From: Desulfurobacteriaceae bacterium | Lineage (GTDB): Bacteria; Aquificota; Aquificia; Desulfurobacteriales; Desulfurobacteriaceae | Length of the DNA: 19,791 bases | NCBI GenBank assembly: GCA_027064485.1 | Contig: JAMOPR010000034.1 | Location: 1 to 19,791 of the forward strand | Direction of reading: 5' to 3' | Position numbers and translations under genes: made by a program | Shown here: piece by piece, positions 7,916 through 15,518 of the stretch | Position numbering within the stretch: the stretch's first letter is position 1 | How the letters are laid out: every line of letters starts with the position of its first letter | Notes under the pieces: model-generated | The model's input: only the letters and a program-made list of their open reading frames with translations | What the model was told of the DNA's origin: nothing | The model's database searches: none

Positions 7916-9106
7916 ATGAAGCTTACTAAGAGAGTTTTGGGAATGTCTCCTTCTCCTACTATGGCTATTACTTCTAAGGCTAAAGAGATGAGGGCTAAAG
8001 GAATTGATGTTATAGGATTTGGTGCGGGAGAACCTGATTTCGATACTCCTGAACACGTTAAGAGAGCTGCTATAGAAGCAATTAAATCAGGCTTTACTAA
8101 GTATACGTCACCTGCCGGGATTCCCGAACTAAGAAAAGCGGTTGCTGAGAAGCTAAAAAGAGAGAATGGGATAGATTATTCCCCTGAAGAGGTTGTAATA
8201 ACGGATGGGGCTAAACTTGCTCTGTTCAATTTGATGCTTTCTGTGATTGAGGAGGGTGATGAGGTTATTATTCCTGCTCCTTACTGGGTTACTTATCCTG
8301 AGCAGGTAAAGTTTGCAGGCGGAAAACCTGTGTTTGTTGAGACTAAGGAAGAAAATGGATTTTCTTTAAAGCTTGAAGATATTGAGCCTGTGGTGACTGA
8401 GAGAACGAGGTTGTTGATACTTTGCACTCCTAACAATCCTACGGGTGCTGTTATCGATAGAAGCGAGCTTGAAAAAATAGGGGAGTTTTGTGCTGAAAGA
8501 GGAATTTTAATAGCTTCTGACGAGTGTTATGAAAAACTTACTTATGATGGTTTTGAGCATACGAGTATAGCTTCTATATCTGAGAAGATTAAAAACGTTA
8601 CGATAACTATTAATGCGCTTTCTAAAGCGTTTTCTATGACAGGTTGGCGAGTAGGTTATGCTGCTGGTCCTAAAGAAATTATTGATGCGATGATAAAGAT
8701 TAATTCTCAGTCTATTTCTAACGTTAACTCTGTTGCGCAAAAAGCAGCTGTTGCTGCGCTTACATCTCCAACTGACTTTTTGAAAGATTGGCTTAAGGCT
8801 TTTGATGAAAGGAGACGTTATATGGTTGAGAAGCTCAATGAGATTCCTGGAGTTAAGTGTTTAATGCCTAAAGGGGCGTTTTATGCTTTTCCTAACGTAA
8901 AGGAGTTGATAGAAAAGGGTGGTTTGAGAGATGATTTTGCGCTTGCTGACTACCTGCTTGAGAAGGCTAAAATTGCAGTTGTTCCTGGAAGTGCGTTTGG
9001 TATGCCTGGATATTTGAGGCTTTCTTACGCTACGTCTATGGATAATATAGTTGAAGGATTAAATAGATTTAAAAGAGCTGCAGAAGAGTTGTTAGGAGAG
9101 GGTTAA
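7916..9106 (+). CDS. aspC: Class I pyridoxal-phosphate aminotransferase, aspartate aminotransferase type
   Basis: Transfers the amino group between aspartate/glutamate and 2-oxo acids, assimilating nitrogen from the 2-oxoglutarate pool. It has 396 residues and is of fold type I, subgroup I-gamma/beta as in Thermus and Aquifex. Visible: N-terminal SPSPTMAI and FGAGEPDFDTP, TPNNPTGAV (Asn174), SDECYEKL (Asp202, Tyr205), NALSKAFSMTGWRVGY (Lys237 forms the Schiff base), and GYLRLSYA (Arg368 binds the substrate carboxylate). ITDGAKLALFN carries a lysine (Lys100) at the position linked to acidic-substrate recognition in Thermus AspAT, favouring aspartate over other substrates; a prephenate transaminase activity is also known in this subgroup. 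The stop overlaps the following ATG (TAATG). Confidence 0.93.
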   Translation: MKLTKRVLGMSPSPTMAITSKAKEMRAKGIDVIGFGAGEPDFDTPEHVKRAAIEAIKSGFTKYTSPAGIPELRKAVAEKLKRENGIDYSPEEVVITDGAKLALFNLMLSVIEEGDEVIIPAPYWVTYPEQVKFAGGKPVFVETKEENGFSLKLEDIEPVVTERTRLLILCTPNNPTGAVIDRSELEKIGEFCAERGILIASDECYEKLTYDGFEHTSIASISEKIKNVTITINALSKAFSMTGWRVGYAAGPKEIIDAMIKINSQSISNVNSVAQKAAVAALTSPTDFLKDWLKAFDERRRYMVEKLNEIPGVKCLMPKGAFYAFPNVKELIEKGGLRDDFALADYLLEKAKIAVVPGSAFGMPGYLRLSYATSMDNIVEGLNRFKRAAEELLGEG

Positions 9107-9627
9107 TGAAGAAGGTTTATAGAACGGATAAGTTGACGCTTTTCAGTTATGCTTTGCTTGTGTTTGCCTATGTGTGGTTTTTCTTTTTGTTGGTTGAGAG
9201 GGCGGGGGGATTTTCGGGAAAATCCGCCATTTTGGCTGTTTTGATTCTCCCAATTTTGCTTTACTTTTTCTTTTTGCTCAGAAAAAAGGTAGTTGTTACT
9301 GATAGAGGATTGGAAATTGTTGGAATTACCGGTAAGAAGTTTTTTGAATGGAGTGAGATAAAAGAAGTTTCGGTTTCTAAAGGTAGGAAGTATTTTCTGT
9401 TTGTTACAGGTAAAAATGATAAGTTTGCAATTATTGATGATTCTATTTCTGACTTTGTAGAACTTGCAAAAGAAATAGCTGAAAAGGCTCCTAAAGAGGC
9501 AGTAAAAGAGGAAGTTTTTACAGTTATTTCCAATTATAAAAGGTCTGTTTCTTCTCTCCTGTTGATTCTTGCTGCTTCTATTGTGTTGATTTATCTATTG
9601 ATAAAAAGTCAAGGTTTGATAAAATAA
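9106..9627 (+). CDS. Small membrane protein with a possible PH-like domain, function unknown
   Basis: I do not recognise a named family with certainty. It has 173 residues. Two hydrophobic segments form an N-terminal hairpin (about 12-31 and 39-58). A soluble stretch (about 59-135) follows, beginning KKVVVTDRGLEIVG and containing FFEWSEIKEVSV and KYFLFVTGKNDKFAIIDD. One more transmembrane segment lies at the C-terminus (about 148-167). Two N-terminal membrane helices followed by a 'VTDRGLEI...W.EI' beta-rich block is the layout of bacterial PH-domain membrane proteins. That reading is by pattern only. It is translationally coupled to aspC by TAATG, but nothing in the sequence links its job to transamination. 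The modA promoter overlaps its end. Confidence 0.75.
   Translation: MKKVYRTDKLTLFSYALLVFAYVWFFFLLVERAGGFSGKSAILAVLILPILLYFFFLLRKKVVVTDRGLEIVGITGKKFFEWSEIKEVSVSKGRKYFLFVTGKNDKFAIIDDSISDFVELAKEIAEKAPKEAVKEEVFTVISNYKRSVSSLLLILAASIVLIYLLIKSQGLIK
9598..9625 (+). promoter_or_regulatory. Promoter of the molybdenum operon
   Basis: TTGATA (9598-9603), 16-base spacer, TAAAAT (9620-9625), inside the last codons of the upstream membrane-protein gene. The predicted start near 9632 falls three bases before the first base of the riboswitch P1 stem, as expected if this promoter exists to transcribe the riboswitch. Confidence 0.65.
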
Positions 9628-9634
9628 AAATACT

Positions 9635-9740
9635 AAAGGGTTCCGAGTCTGGTTTCCTAAGGGGTGTTTGCCCTATGGAACCAGACCGGTAGGGTATACC
9701 TGGAAACGGGTATGCCTCCCGGATTGGAAAGGAACCCTTT
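9635..9740 (+). ncRNA. Molybdenum-cofactor (Moco) riboswitch aptamer
   Basis: A structured leader RNA upstream of modA. P1 is a perfect 10-bp stem, AAAGGGTTCC (9635-9644) with GGAACCCTTT (9731-9740). Inside it, GTCTGGTTTCC (9647-9657) pairs with GGAACCAGAC (9677-9686) with one bulged T, topped by an AGGG/CCCT hairpin. A second arm, GGTAGGG...CCTCCCGG (9689-9722), is capped by a GAAA tetraloop (9703-9706) on TATACCTG/CGGGTATG. The CCGAG start, the GGTAGGG/CCTCCC pair, the GAAA loop and the GGAAAGG 3' end match what I recall of the Moco RNA motif, and the downstream genes are all molybdenum genes. In this class cofactor binding represses uptake and synthesis genes. A tungsten-cofactor variant cannot be excluded. 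Confidence 0.85.
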
Positions 9741-9751
9741 CTTTGTTCATC

Positions 9752-9797
9752 TTAAGGGGTCAGTTCCAATCCGGGGCTGACCCCTTAAATATTTTAG
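9752..9797 (+). terminator. Riboswitch expression-platform hairpin (conditional terminator)
   Basis: TTAAGGGGTCAG (9752-9763) pairs perfectly with CTGACCCCTTAA (9777-9788), a 12-bp stem followed by ATATTTTAG, a short degenerate U-tract. The 13-nt loop contains TTCCAATCCGGG (9764-9775), exactly complementary to CCCGGATTGGAA (9718-9729) in the aptamer's 3' part. Pairing of the two would break both P1 and this hairpin, so aptamer plus terminator and the alternative duplex are mutually exclusive. Inferred logic: ligand-bound aptamer leads to the terminator and operon off. Ribosome-site occlusion is less likely because the SD (AGAGGAAG, 9795-9802) lies outside the stem. Confidence 0.65.
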
Positions 9798-9807
9798 AGG
9801 AAGAAAG

Positions 9808-10551
9808 TTGAAGAAATTTCTACTGGTTTTATTGTTTGTTCAATTTTTATTTTTGTGTTCTTCTTTTGCTGGTGTTATTAGGTTGAGTGCAGCTTTAGGA
9901 ACGAAAGAATTAATTAACCATGAAGTCAAGTTGTTTACTTCTTTTTATGGTTCGGATAGAGTAATTTGTAATTTTTCTTCTTCAGGTAGGTTAGCTGCGC
10001 AAATAGAGGCGGGAGCTCCTGCAGATATTTACATTTCTGCCTCTAAATTCTGGATGAATTATTTGGTGAAAAAAGGATTTATCGTTCCTGATTCTGCTAA
10101 GCCTTTTGCTTCTACAGATTTGGTTTTAGTTGTTCCATTGAATTCACGTATCAGTTCTATTACTGAGGCTAAAAGGATTGCAATAGGTAATAGATTGGCA
10201 CCTGTTGGTAGGTATGCAATAGAAACACTCAAAAATTTAGGTATTTATAAGAAATTAAAAGGTAGGTTTATTTATGCGCCTACCGTGAGACAAATTAGCG
10301 TTTGGGTTATGACGGGAAATGCTGATGCGGGTATTATCTATTACTCCGATTATGTGAAATTTAAGGATAGGTTAAAACTCCTAAAGGTTTTTCCTGAAAA
10401 TCTCCATGAACCTATTACTTTTTGGGTAGGTATCGTTAAAGGGACGAAAAATTCTTATTCCGCCAAAATGTTTGAGCAATTCATTCTTAACACAAGCGAT
10501 AGTGTTTTTAGAAAATTTGGTTTTAAGAAAGTAGCCGAGGATTTGAAATGA
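9808..10551 (+). CDS. modA: Molybdate ABC transporter, periplasmic substrate-binding protein
   Basis: Captures molybdate (or tungstate) in the periplasm for ModBC. It has 247 residues, starting with TTG at 9808 after the SD AGAGGAAG. An N-terminal signal peptide (KK then a hydrophobic run to about residue 20) probably ends at SFA|G, a signal peptidase I site; a cysteine at 17 lacks a proper lipobox. Family landmarks: [24 protein letters not shown] (about 56-79), [30 protein letters not shown], and [23 protein letters not shown] (about 168-190). These match the ModA/WtpA-type oxyanion pocket, especially the SSG...G.PAD and VRQ...ADAGI..Y.D segments. It is the first gene behind the Moco riboswitch, and ATGA couples it to modB. 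Molybdate versus tungstate preference cannot be read. Confidence 0.93.
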   Translation: MKKFLLVLLFVQFLFLCSSFAGVIRLSAALGTKELINHEVKLFTSFYGSDRVICNFSSSGRLAAQIEAGAPADIYISASKFWMNYLVKKGFIVPDSAKPFASTDLVLVVPLNSRISSITEAKRIAIGNRLAPVGRYAIETLKNLGIYKKLKGRFIYAPTVRQISVWVMTGNADAGIIYYSDYVKFKDRLKLLKVFPENLHEPITFWVGIVKGTKNSYSAKMFEQFILNTSDSVFRKFGFKKVAEDLK

Positions 10552-11228
10552 TTTCTCTTGACCCTGAAGCTCTTTTTTCCATAAAACTTTCTTTGAAAGT
10601 TTCAACTATTTCTGCAATTTTAGTTACTTTGTTTGGACTTCCTGTTTCTTACTTTTTAGCGTTGAAGAAGTTTCCTTTTAGGAACTTAGTAGATGCTTTA
10701 GTAACTTTACCTTTGGTTTTTCCACCTACCGTTACCGGTTACGTTCTACTTTTATTGTTAGGTAAAAACGGTGTTATTGGTTCTTTGATTTACAAGTTTT
10801 TTAAAACGGGAATAGTCTTTACTTGGTATGCAGCGGTTGTGGCTTCTTCAGTTGCTGCTTTCCCAATTTTCGTAAAAGGAGCAAGAGCTGCAATAGAATC
10901 AGTTGATAGGAACCTTTTATACGTTTCCTACACTTTAGGTAAAGGTGAATTGGAAACGTTTTTTAGGGTTGTTTTACCACTTGCTAAAAGGGGAATAATA
11001 GCAGCTATTGTTCTATCTTTTGCCCGAGCTATGGGTGAGTTTGGAGCTACTCTCATGCTTGCAGGGAATATCCCTTTTCAGACTAACACTATACCGATAG
11101 AGATTTATAGTGCCGTGTCGGGTGGAGATTTTGAAAAAGCCAACCTTTTGTCAATAGTCACTGGTGTAATTTCCTTAAGCATTCTTTATTTAATAAATCG
11201 ATTAACCAATAGAGGTGAGAGATGGTAG
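10548..11228 (+). CDS. modB: Molybdate ABC transporter permease
   Basis: Inner-membrane channel subunit; a dimer with two ModC. It has 226 residues, usual length, with five or six hydrophobic segments. Family marks: [22 protein letters not shown] (the PP.V.GY..L...G signature near 57-78, given here in pieces), [23 protein letters not shown] (the EAA coupling loop that docks on the ATPase) and [18 protein letters not shown]. It overlaps modA by 4 bp (ATGA) and modD by 7 bp, so it is translated as part of the operon. Confidence 0.94.
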   Translation: MISLDPEALFSIKLSLKVSTISAILVTLFGLPVSYFLALKKFPFRNLVDALVTLPLVFPPTVTGYVLLLLLGKNGVIGSLIYKFFKTGIVFTWYAAVVASSVAAFPIFVKGARAAIESVDRNLLYVSYTLGKGELETFFRVVLPLAKRGIIAAIVLSFARAMGEFGATLMLAGNIPFQTNTIPIEIYSAVSGGDFEKANLLSIVTGVISLSILYLINRLTNRGERW

Positions 11229-12067
11229 TGTTTTCTGAAGAAGAGATAGATGCTCTTTTAGGAGAAGATGTTCCTTGTTTTGATTTGACCACCTATCTTC
11301 TCGGAATAGGAAAAGAGAAGGGAGAGATGACTTTTTCTGCCAGGCACGATATGGTTATTTGCGGGACAGAAGAGTGCAGTAAGTTATTTGAAAAATTTAA
11401 CTTGAAAGTCAAGAAGAGTCTTCCGAGCGGTAGCGAAGTAACTGCTGGAGAGGTGTTTCTGAAAGTAGAAGGTTTAGCAGAAAGTTTGCATTTGACCTGG
11501 AAGGTTGCTCAGAACGTTCTTGAATACGCTTCTGGGATTGCTACGAAAACCAAAAAATTGGTTAACCTTGCAAGGGAAGTTAATGAAAGCGTTGAAATTG
11601 CTACTACGAGGAAAACTTTTCCCTTTGGTAAGAAGTTGTGCATAAAAGCGATACTTGCTGGAGGAGCTTTACCCCATAGATTGGGGCTTTCCGAGAGCGT
11701 TCTCATTTTTGAAAACCACATGAAGTTTTTGGGTGGTTTGGATAGATTGTTGGAAATGATACCAGAATTGAAGAGGCGCATTCCTGAAAAGAAGATAATC
11801 GTTGAAGTAAATTCTGTTGAAAATGCTTTTCTATCTTTGAGTTCCGGAGTTGATGTTGTTCAGTTGGATAAGTTTTCTGTGGAAGACGTTGCAGAAGTAG
11901 TGAAATTTAGGGACCAAAAGTTTCCTGACGCTAAAGTTGCTGCTGCCGGTGGTATTAATGAAACCAATATAAAAGATTATGCTGCTACCGGTGTTGACAT
12001 AATCGTTTTAACGTGTGCTTATTTTGGGAAGCCTGCAGATGTTAAGGTGGAGATGAAAAAGTGTTAG
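11222..12067 (+). CDS. modD: ModD, quinolinate phosphoribosyltransferase-like protein of molybdenum operons
   Basis: A homologue of NadC (nicotinate-nucleotide pyrophosphorylase) found with molybdate transporters; its reaction has not, to my knowledge, been established. It has 281 residues. The two-domain QPRTase layout is clear: N-terminal open-face part, [17 protein letters not shown] (about 99-115), [28 protein letters not shown] split over about 128-155, [20 protein letters not shown] (about 193-201), DVVQLDKFS and [20 protein letters not shown]. The Arg/Lys phosphate-binding residues (TRKT, HR, K) are retained. NadC's VEVE is VEVN here, and SGGI is AGGI. These differences and its place between modB and modC argue for ModD rather than a second NadC. 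It overlaps neighbours by 7 bp each side. Confidence 0.87.
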   Translation: MVVFSEEEIDALLGEDVPCFDLTTYLLGIGKEKGEMTFSARHDMVICGTEECSKLFEKFNLKVKKSLPSGSEVTAGEVFLKVEGLAESLHLTWKVAQNVLEYASGIATKTKKLVNLAREVNESVEIATTRKTFPFGKKLCIKAILAGGALPHRLGLSESVLIFENHMKFLGGLDRLLEMIPELKRRIPEKKIIVEVNSVENAFLSLSSGVDVVQLDKFSVEDVAEVVKFRDQKFPDAKVAAAGGINETNIKDYAATGVDIIVLTCAYFGKPADVKVEMKKC

Positions 12068-13128
12068 AGGTTTGTGTAAAGAAGAGATTGGAGGGCTTTT
12101 ATCTGAATGTTCAGTTTTTTTCTAAAAATAAATCTGTTGCTTTGTTTGCTCCTTCCGGTTCAGGGAAAAGTCTCACTTTGCAGGCGATAGCAGGTTTGCT
12201 TAAACCTGATGAGGGAAGGATAAGAGTTATTGATAGGGTGTTTTTTGATTCAAATGAAAAAATTTTTCTGCCTCCACAAAAAAGGAAAGTGGGTTATCTG
12301 TTTCAGGATTATGCTTTGTTTCCACACATGACAGTTTGGGAAAACGTTTCCTACGGTTGTAGAGATAAAAAACGGGTAGAAGAAGTTTTGGAAATGTTTG
12401 AAATACAAGATATAAAAAATCGCTTTCCGGGAGAGATTTCAGGAGGACAGAGACAGAGAGTTGCTCTTGCAAGGGCTTTAGCTTTTGAGCCTGAGATTTT
12501 GCTTTTGGATGAACCTTTTTCTGCTCTTCATAAAAGCCTGAAATTGGAGCTGTATGAGAGACTTCGGAGAATTTTAAATGAATTTTCGATTCCAATGGTT
12601 TTGGTAACTCACGATTTTGATGAGGTAGTTCAACTTACTGATTACGTTGTAATTATGGAAAAAGGGAAGGTAAGGCAGGAGGGAAATCCGAAAAAAGTGC
12701 TCTTTAATCCGATAGATGAAAAAGTAGCTAAATTATTGGGGCATCGGAGTTTTCTGTCGGGGAAGGTTGTTTCTGTAAAAAAGGATTGGGTGAAGGTAAG
12801 GTTAAAAGATAGAAAAGGGCAGCTTTTAGAAGCTAAAAATTTTCCGGAAGATTTAAAAGAGGGAGAAGATGTTTTTGTTTCTATTTTACCGTTTGCCGTT
12901 GCGCTTAATCCTTTAGAAGATTCTGTGAAGGTTTCTGCAGTGATTAAAGATATTATGAAAGAAAAGGATAGAAACGTGGTTGTTTTGGATTTGGGTAGTG
13001 ATGTGGTTTTACATCTTCCATTTTCTCTTTCTCCGAACTTCATTATAGAGAAGGGGGAAGAGACGGACTTTTATCTTTCTTCTTCCTGTATTTCAGTTTT
13101 CAGGAGGCGTTATGAAAAGGAAAGTTAG
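12061..13128 (+). CDS. modC: Molybdate ABC transporter ATP-binding protein
   Basis: Hydrolyses ATP to drive molybdate import through ModB. It has 355 residues from a GTG start at 12061, seven bases inside modD. ATPase domain (about 1-225): Walker A APSGSGKS (30-37), Q-loop [16 protein letters not shown], signature [15 protein letters not shown] (127-141), Walker [12 protein letters not shown], and H-loop LVTHDFDEV (His184). The C-terminal part (about 230-350) has two beta-rich repeats beginning FLSGKVVSV and [10 protein letters not shown], consistent with MOP/TOBE domains that bind oxyanion as feedback. The first Gly of Walker A is Ala30, a mild deviation. The stop overlaps the next gene's ATG by 17 bp. 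Confidence 0.93.
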   Translation: MLEVCVKKRLEGFYLNVQFFSKNKSVALFAPSGSGKSLTLQAIAGLLKPDEGRIRVIDRVFFDSNEKIFLPPQKRKVGYLFQDYALFPHMTVWENVSYGCRDKKRVEEVLEMFEIQDIKNRFPGEISGGQRQRVALARALAFEPEILLLDEPFSALHKSLKLELYERLRRILNEFSIPMVLVTHDFDEVVQLTDYVVIMEKGKVRQEGNPKKVLFNPIDEKVAKLLGHRSFLSGKVVSVKKDWVKVRLKDRKGQLLEAKNFPEDLKEGEDVFVSILPFAVALNPLEDSVKVSAVIKDIMKEKDRNVVVLDLGSDVVLHLPFSLSPNFIIEKGEETDFYLSSSCISVFRRRYEKES

Positions 13129-14134
13129 AGTTGAGGATGCTGTTGGTATGGTTTTAGTTCACGATATTACAGAAGTTGACCTCGATAAAGGGTTTAAAGG
13201 AAGGGCATTTAAAAAAGGACATATTATAAAGCCTGAAGATGTGGAAAAACTTAAAAAACTTGGAAAGGAATATGTTTACGTTTTAGAGCTTTCTGAAGAT
13301 GAGGTTCATGAGGATGAAGCAGCTGTTTTACTTGCCGATGCTATTATGGGGGAGAATACGTATAGAGATGAGTCTCCTTCTGAAGGGAAAATAAATATTT
13401 ATTCTTCGGTTTTTGGAGTGGTTAAAATTGATGTGGAAAAGCTTGTGAAATTTAATCTTGTTGGCGAACCGTCTTGTCCTACCATTCATAACAATATGTG
13501 GGTAAAGCCGGGAACTAAAGTGGCTTCGGTTAGGATTATCTCTTTAGTTGCACCTAAGTATCAGATAGATGAAGCAGTAAAAATAGCGGGAGATGGCATT
13601 GTAAGAGTTATTCCATTTGAGGAAAAAAAGGCAGGAATGATAATTACGGGAAATGAGGTTTTTTATGGCAGGATTGAGGATAGATTTTTTGATAGGTTGA
13701 AACCGAAGCTGGAGTTTTTCCGCTGTAGCGTTGAAGAAAAGATTGTTCTTCCCGATGATGAGGAAAGAATAAGAAATGCCATTGGAGATTTTGTAGGGAA
13801 GTATGACATTGTTATTTTAACAGGTGGAACTTCTGTTGACCCTGATGATGTAACTTACAAGGCTATAAGAAATGCTGGAGCTGAAAATTTCATAAGAGGT
13901 AATCCTATTCAGCCGGGAAATATGTTTACTATGGGATGGATAGAAGGTAAGCCTGTTGTTGCTGTTCCAGCAGCTGCGCTTTTTTATAAGGCTACCTCTT
14001 TTGATATTTGGCTTCCAAGGCTCTTGATAGGGGATGTGATAGGTAGAGAAGAGGTTGCGGCTAAATCTCACGGTGGCTTGTGCCATAATTGCTCTGTTTG
14101 TGTGTTCCCTATCTGTCCGTTTGGGAAATCTTGA
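13112..14134 (+). CDS. MoCF-domain molybdopterin-binding protein with C-terminal four-cysteine motif
   Basis: Predicted to bind molybdopterin; the exact role is unknown. It has 340 residues. The N-terminal half (about 1-165) is not the MoeA I/II architecture. A MoaB/Mog-like (MoCF) domain runs from about 172 to 305, with [32 protein letters not shown] (the TGGTS...D..D pterin-binding motif at 237-246), NPIQPGNMF and [11 protein letters not shown]. The last 20 residues carry [19 protein letters not shown]: Cys324, 327, 330 and 335, a CxxCxxC...C pattern able to hold a metal or Fe-S cluster. Similar cysteine-tailed MoCF proteins occur in anaerobes near molybdoenzyme genes (recalled, not searched). 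It overlaps modC by 17 bp and is followed by moeA after 10 bp. Confidence 0.85.
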   Translation: MKRKVRVEDAVGMVLVHDITEVDLDKGFKGRAFKKGHIIKPEDVEKLKKLGKEYVYVLELSEDEVHEDEAAVLLADAIMGENTYRDESPSEGKINIYSSVFGVVKIDVEKLVKFNLVGEPSCPTIHNNMWVKPGTKVASVRIISLVAPKYQIDEAVKIAGDGIVRVIPFEEKKAGMIITGNEVFYGRIEDRFFDRLKPKLEFFRCSVEEKIVLPDDEERIRNAIGDFVGKYDIVILTGGTSVDPDDVTYKAIRNAGAENFIRGNPIQPGNMFTMGWIEGKPVVAVPAAALFYKATSFDIWLPRLLIGDVIGREEVAAKSHGGLCHNCSVCVFPICPFGKS

Positions 14135-14144
14135 GAGGTGTTAG

Positions 14145-15347
14145 ATGAAGGTAAAGAGGGAAGAAGCGCTAAATATTATTCTGAATAATGTTCACAGCTG
14201 TGGTTGGGAATACGTGAAGTTGGATAATGCTTACGGTAGAGTTCTTGCCGAAGATGTTGTTTCTCCGGTTGACGTTCCCGATGTAAATAAGTCGGCTGTT
14301 GATGGTTACGGTTTTAGGGTTTCTTCGCTGAAGAAGTTACCTGCTAAGTTAAAGGTTGTGGGAGAGGTTCAAGCTGGAGATGTTGGGAAGTTTGAGGTTA
14401 AAGAAGGAGAGGCTGTTTTTGTTATGACGGGAGGAGCTGTTCCTGACGGTGTTGATGTAGTGGTGAGGGTTGAGGATGTTAAAAGGGAAGGGGATGAGGT
14501 GGTGGTGGATTTTCCCGTTGAAAGGGGAGAACTTGTAAACTTTGTGGGTAGTGAGATTAAGAAGGGAGAAGTTGTGTTAACTTCAGGGGAAAGGCTTGAT
14601 TATAGGAAGGTTGGTTTGCTTGCAAATATTGGGGTTTACAAGGTGAGAGTTTTTAGGAAGCCTGTTATTGGGGTGGCTACTACAGGTAATGAAGTTTTGG
14701 AGGCTTACGAACCTCACAGAACAAGTTGTGTGAGGAACGTTAACTATTACGTGTTGCAAGGACTTTTAAGTAAAGTTGGAGCTGTTCCGATTAACTTGGG
14801 AAATTTGGAAGATGATTTAGATTTAACAATTGGGAAGTTGGAAGAAACTTTTAACCACATTGATGTTTTGGTTACAACGGGAGGAGTTTCTAAAGGGAAA
14901 TACGATTTTATAAAAAGAGCAATTGAGCTTTTAGGTTTTGATGTGAAATTTACTTCTACCAATATTAGGCCTGGAAGACCGCTTGTTTTTGCAGTTAAAG
15001 GCGAAAAAGTTTTCTTTGGCTTACCAGGTTATCCTTCGGCTACGTTAGTAAACGCTGTTGAGTTTTTACTTCCTGCTGTTAGGAAGATGGCAGGTGAGAA
15101 GCATTGTGAGAATGTTTATTATGATTTTGAAGCTGGGGAGAGGATTAGAGGGAAGAAAGGAAGGGTGGATTTTGTCAGAATAAATATAAGGGGAAGTAAG
15201 GTTTACAGCGCTGGAAACCAGCAAACTGCGAACTTTTATACTATTGTTAATTGTGATGGTTTGGCGGTAATTGATGAAGACAGAGGTTACGTAGAAGAAG
15301 GAGAAAGAATAAATGTTCTACTGTTCTGTAATAGAAGCGGATTGTGA
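14145..15347 (+). CDS. moeA: Molybdopterin molybdenumtransferase
   Basis: Inserts molybdate (or tungstate) into adenylated molybdopterin to complete the cofactor. It has 400 residues, typical MoeA without a fused domain. Domain marks: N-terminal EEALNIIL, then VDVPDVNKSAVDGYGF (about 42-57), MTGGAVPDGVDVVVRVEDV (94-112), MoCF domain with IGVATTGNEVLE (175-186), VTTGGVSKGKYDFI (243-256), IRPGRPLVF, and FGLPGYPSATLVNAVEF; C-terminal beta domain from about 325. Two usual residues differ: TGGVSxGDYD reads SKGKYD, and GLPGNP reads GLPGYP. The RBS GAGAGGTGTT precedes the ATG 10 bp after the upstream stop. This is the last clear molybdenum gene of the operon. Confidence 0.92.
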   Translation: MKVKREEALNIILNNVHSCGWEYVKLDNAYGRVLAEDVVSPVDVPDVNKSAVDGYGFRVSSLKKLPAKLKVVGEVQAGDVGKFEVKEGEAVFVMTGGAVPDGVDVVVRVEDVKREGDEVVVDFPVERGELVNFVGSEIKKGEVVLTSGERLDYRKVGLLANIGVYKVRVFRKPVIGVATTGNEVLEAYEPHRTSCVRNVNYYVLQGLLSKVGAVPINLGNLEDDLDLTIGKLEETFNHIDVLVTTGGVSKGKYDFIKRAIELLGFDVKFTSTNIRPGRPLVFAVKGEKVFFGLPGYPSATLVNAVEFLLPAVRKMAGEKHCENVYYDFEAGERIRGKKGRVDFVRINIRGSKVYSAGNQQTANFYTIVNCDGLAVIDEDRGYVEEGERINVLLFCNRSGL

Positions 15348-15353
15348 TAGAAT
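15345..15353 (+). promoter_or_regulatory. Possible extended -10 promoter before the 42-residue membrane peptide
   Basis: TG-A-TAGAAT at 15345-15353 is an extended -10 element; its TGA is the moeA stop codon. The -35 at the matching distance (TTCTGT, 15324-15329) is weak. A GATAG/CTATC inverted repeat (15346-15350, 15358-15362) surrounds it. It may let the peptide and the dCMP deaminase be transcribed separately from the molybdenum operon. Confidence 0.35.
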
Positions 15354-15383
15354 ATTACTATCATTGGAGTGGAGGATTGAGGA

Positions 15384-15512
15384 ATGGCAAGGGCTTTGAG
15401 GGAAATTTTCTTCTTTAAAAAGTGGATTGCAGCTGTTGAACTTATTCTTTACATTTTTATGTTCTTTACGTTAATACTTACAGCTTATCATCACGTTTTC
15501 GGGGGACATTAA
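15384..15512 (+). CDS. 42-residue single-pass membrane peptide with His-rich tail
   Basis: Not recognised. The ATG at 15384 has the good ribosome binding site GGAGGATTGAGG just upstream. The 42 residues comprise a short basic N-terminus (MARALREIFFFKKW), one hydrophobic helix (about residues 15-33, IAAVELILYIFMFFTLILT) and the tail AYHHVFGGH with three histidines. The positive-inside rule puts the tail outside the cytosol. The stop is six bases before the dCMP deaminase start, whose SD region lies over the end of this gene, so the two are probably co-translated. Small one-helix proteins are often accessory subunits of membrane complexes; no partner is visible. Evidence is the ribosome site, the coherent helix and its exact fit in a gap otherwise unexplained. 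Confidence 0.7.
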   Translation: MARALREIFFFKKWIAAVELILYIFMFFTLILTAYHHVFGGH

Positions 15513-15518
15513 GAGAGA

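Noticed and set aside
9106..9627. Treating this membrane protein as part of the molybdenum operon
   Set aside because: The molybdenum promoter and riboswitch begin at its 3' end, and it is coupled to aspC instead.
11222..12067. nadC (quinolinate phosphoribosyltransferase) as the name for this gene
   Set aside because: Operon position and changed pocket residues (VEVN, AGGI) favour ModD; no nadA or nadB is nearby.
12227..13043. Minus-strand frames inside modC
   Set aside because: Low-complexity shadows of a confidently assigned ATPase gene.
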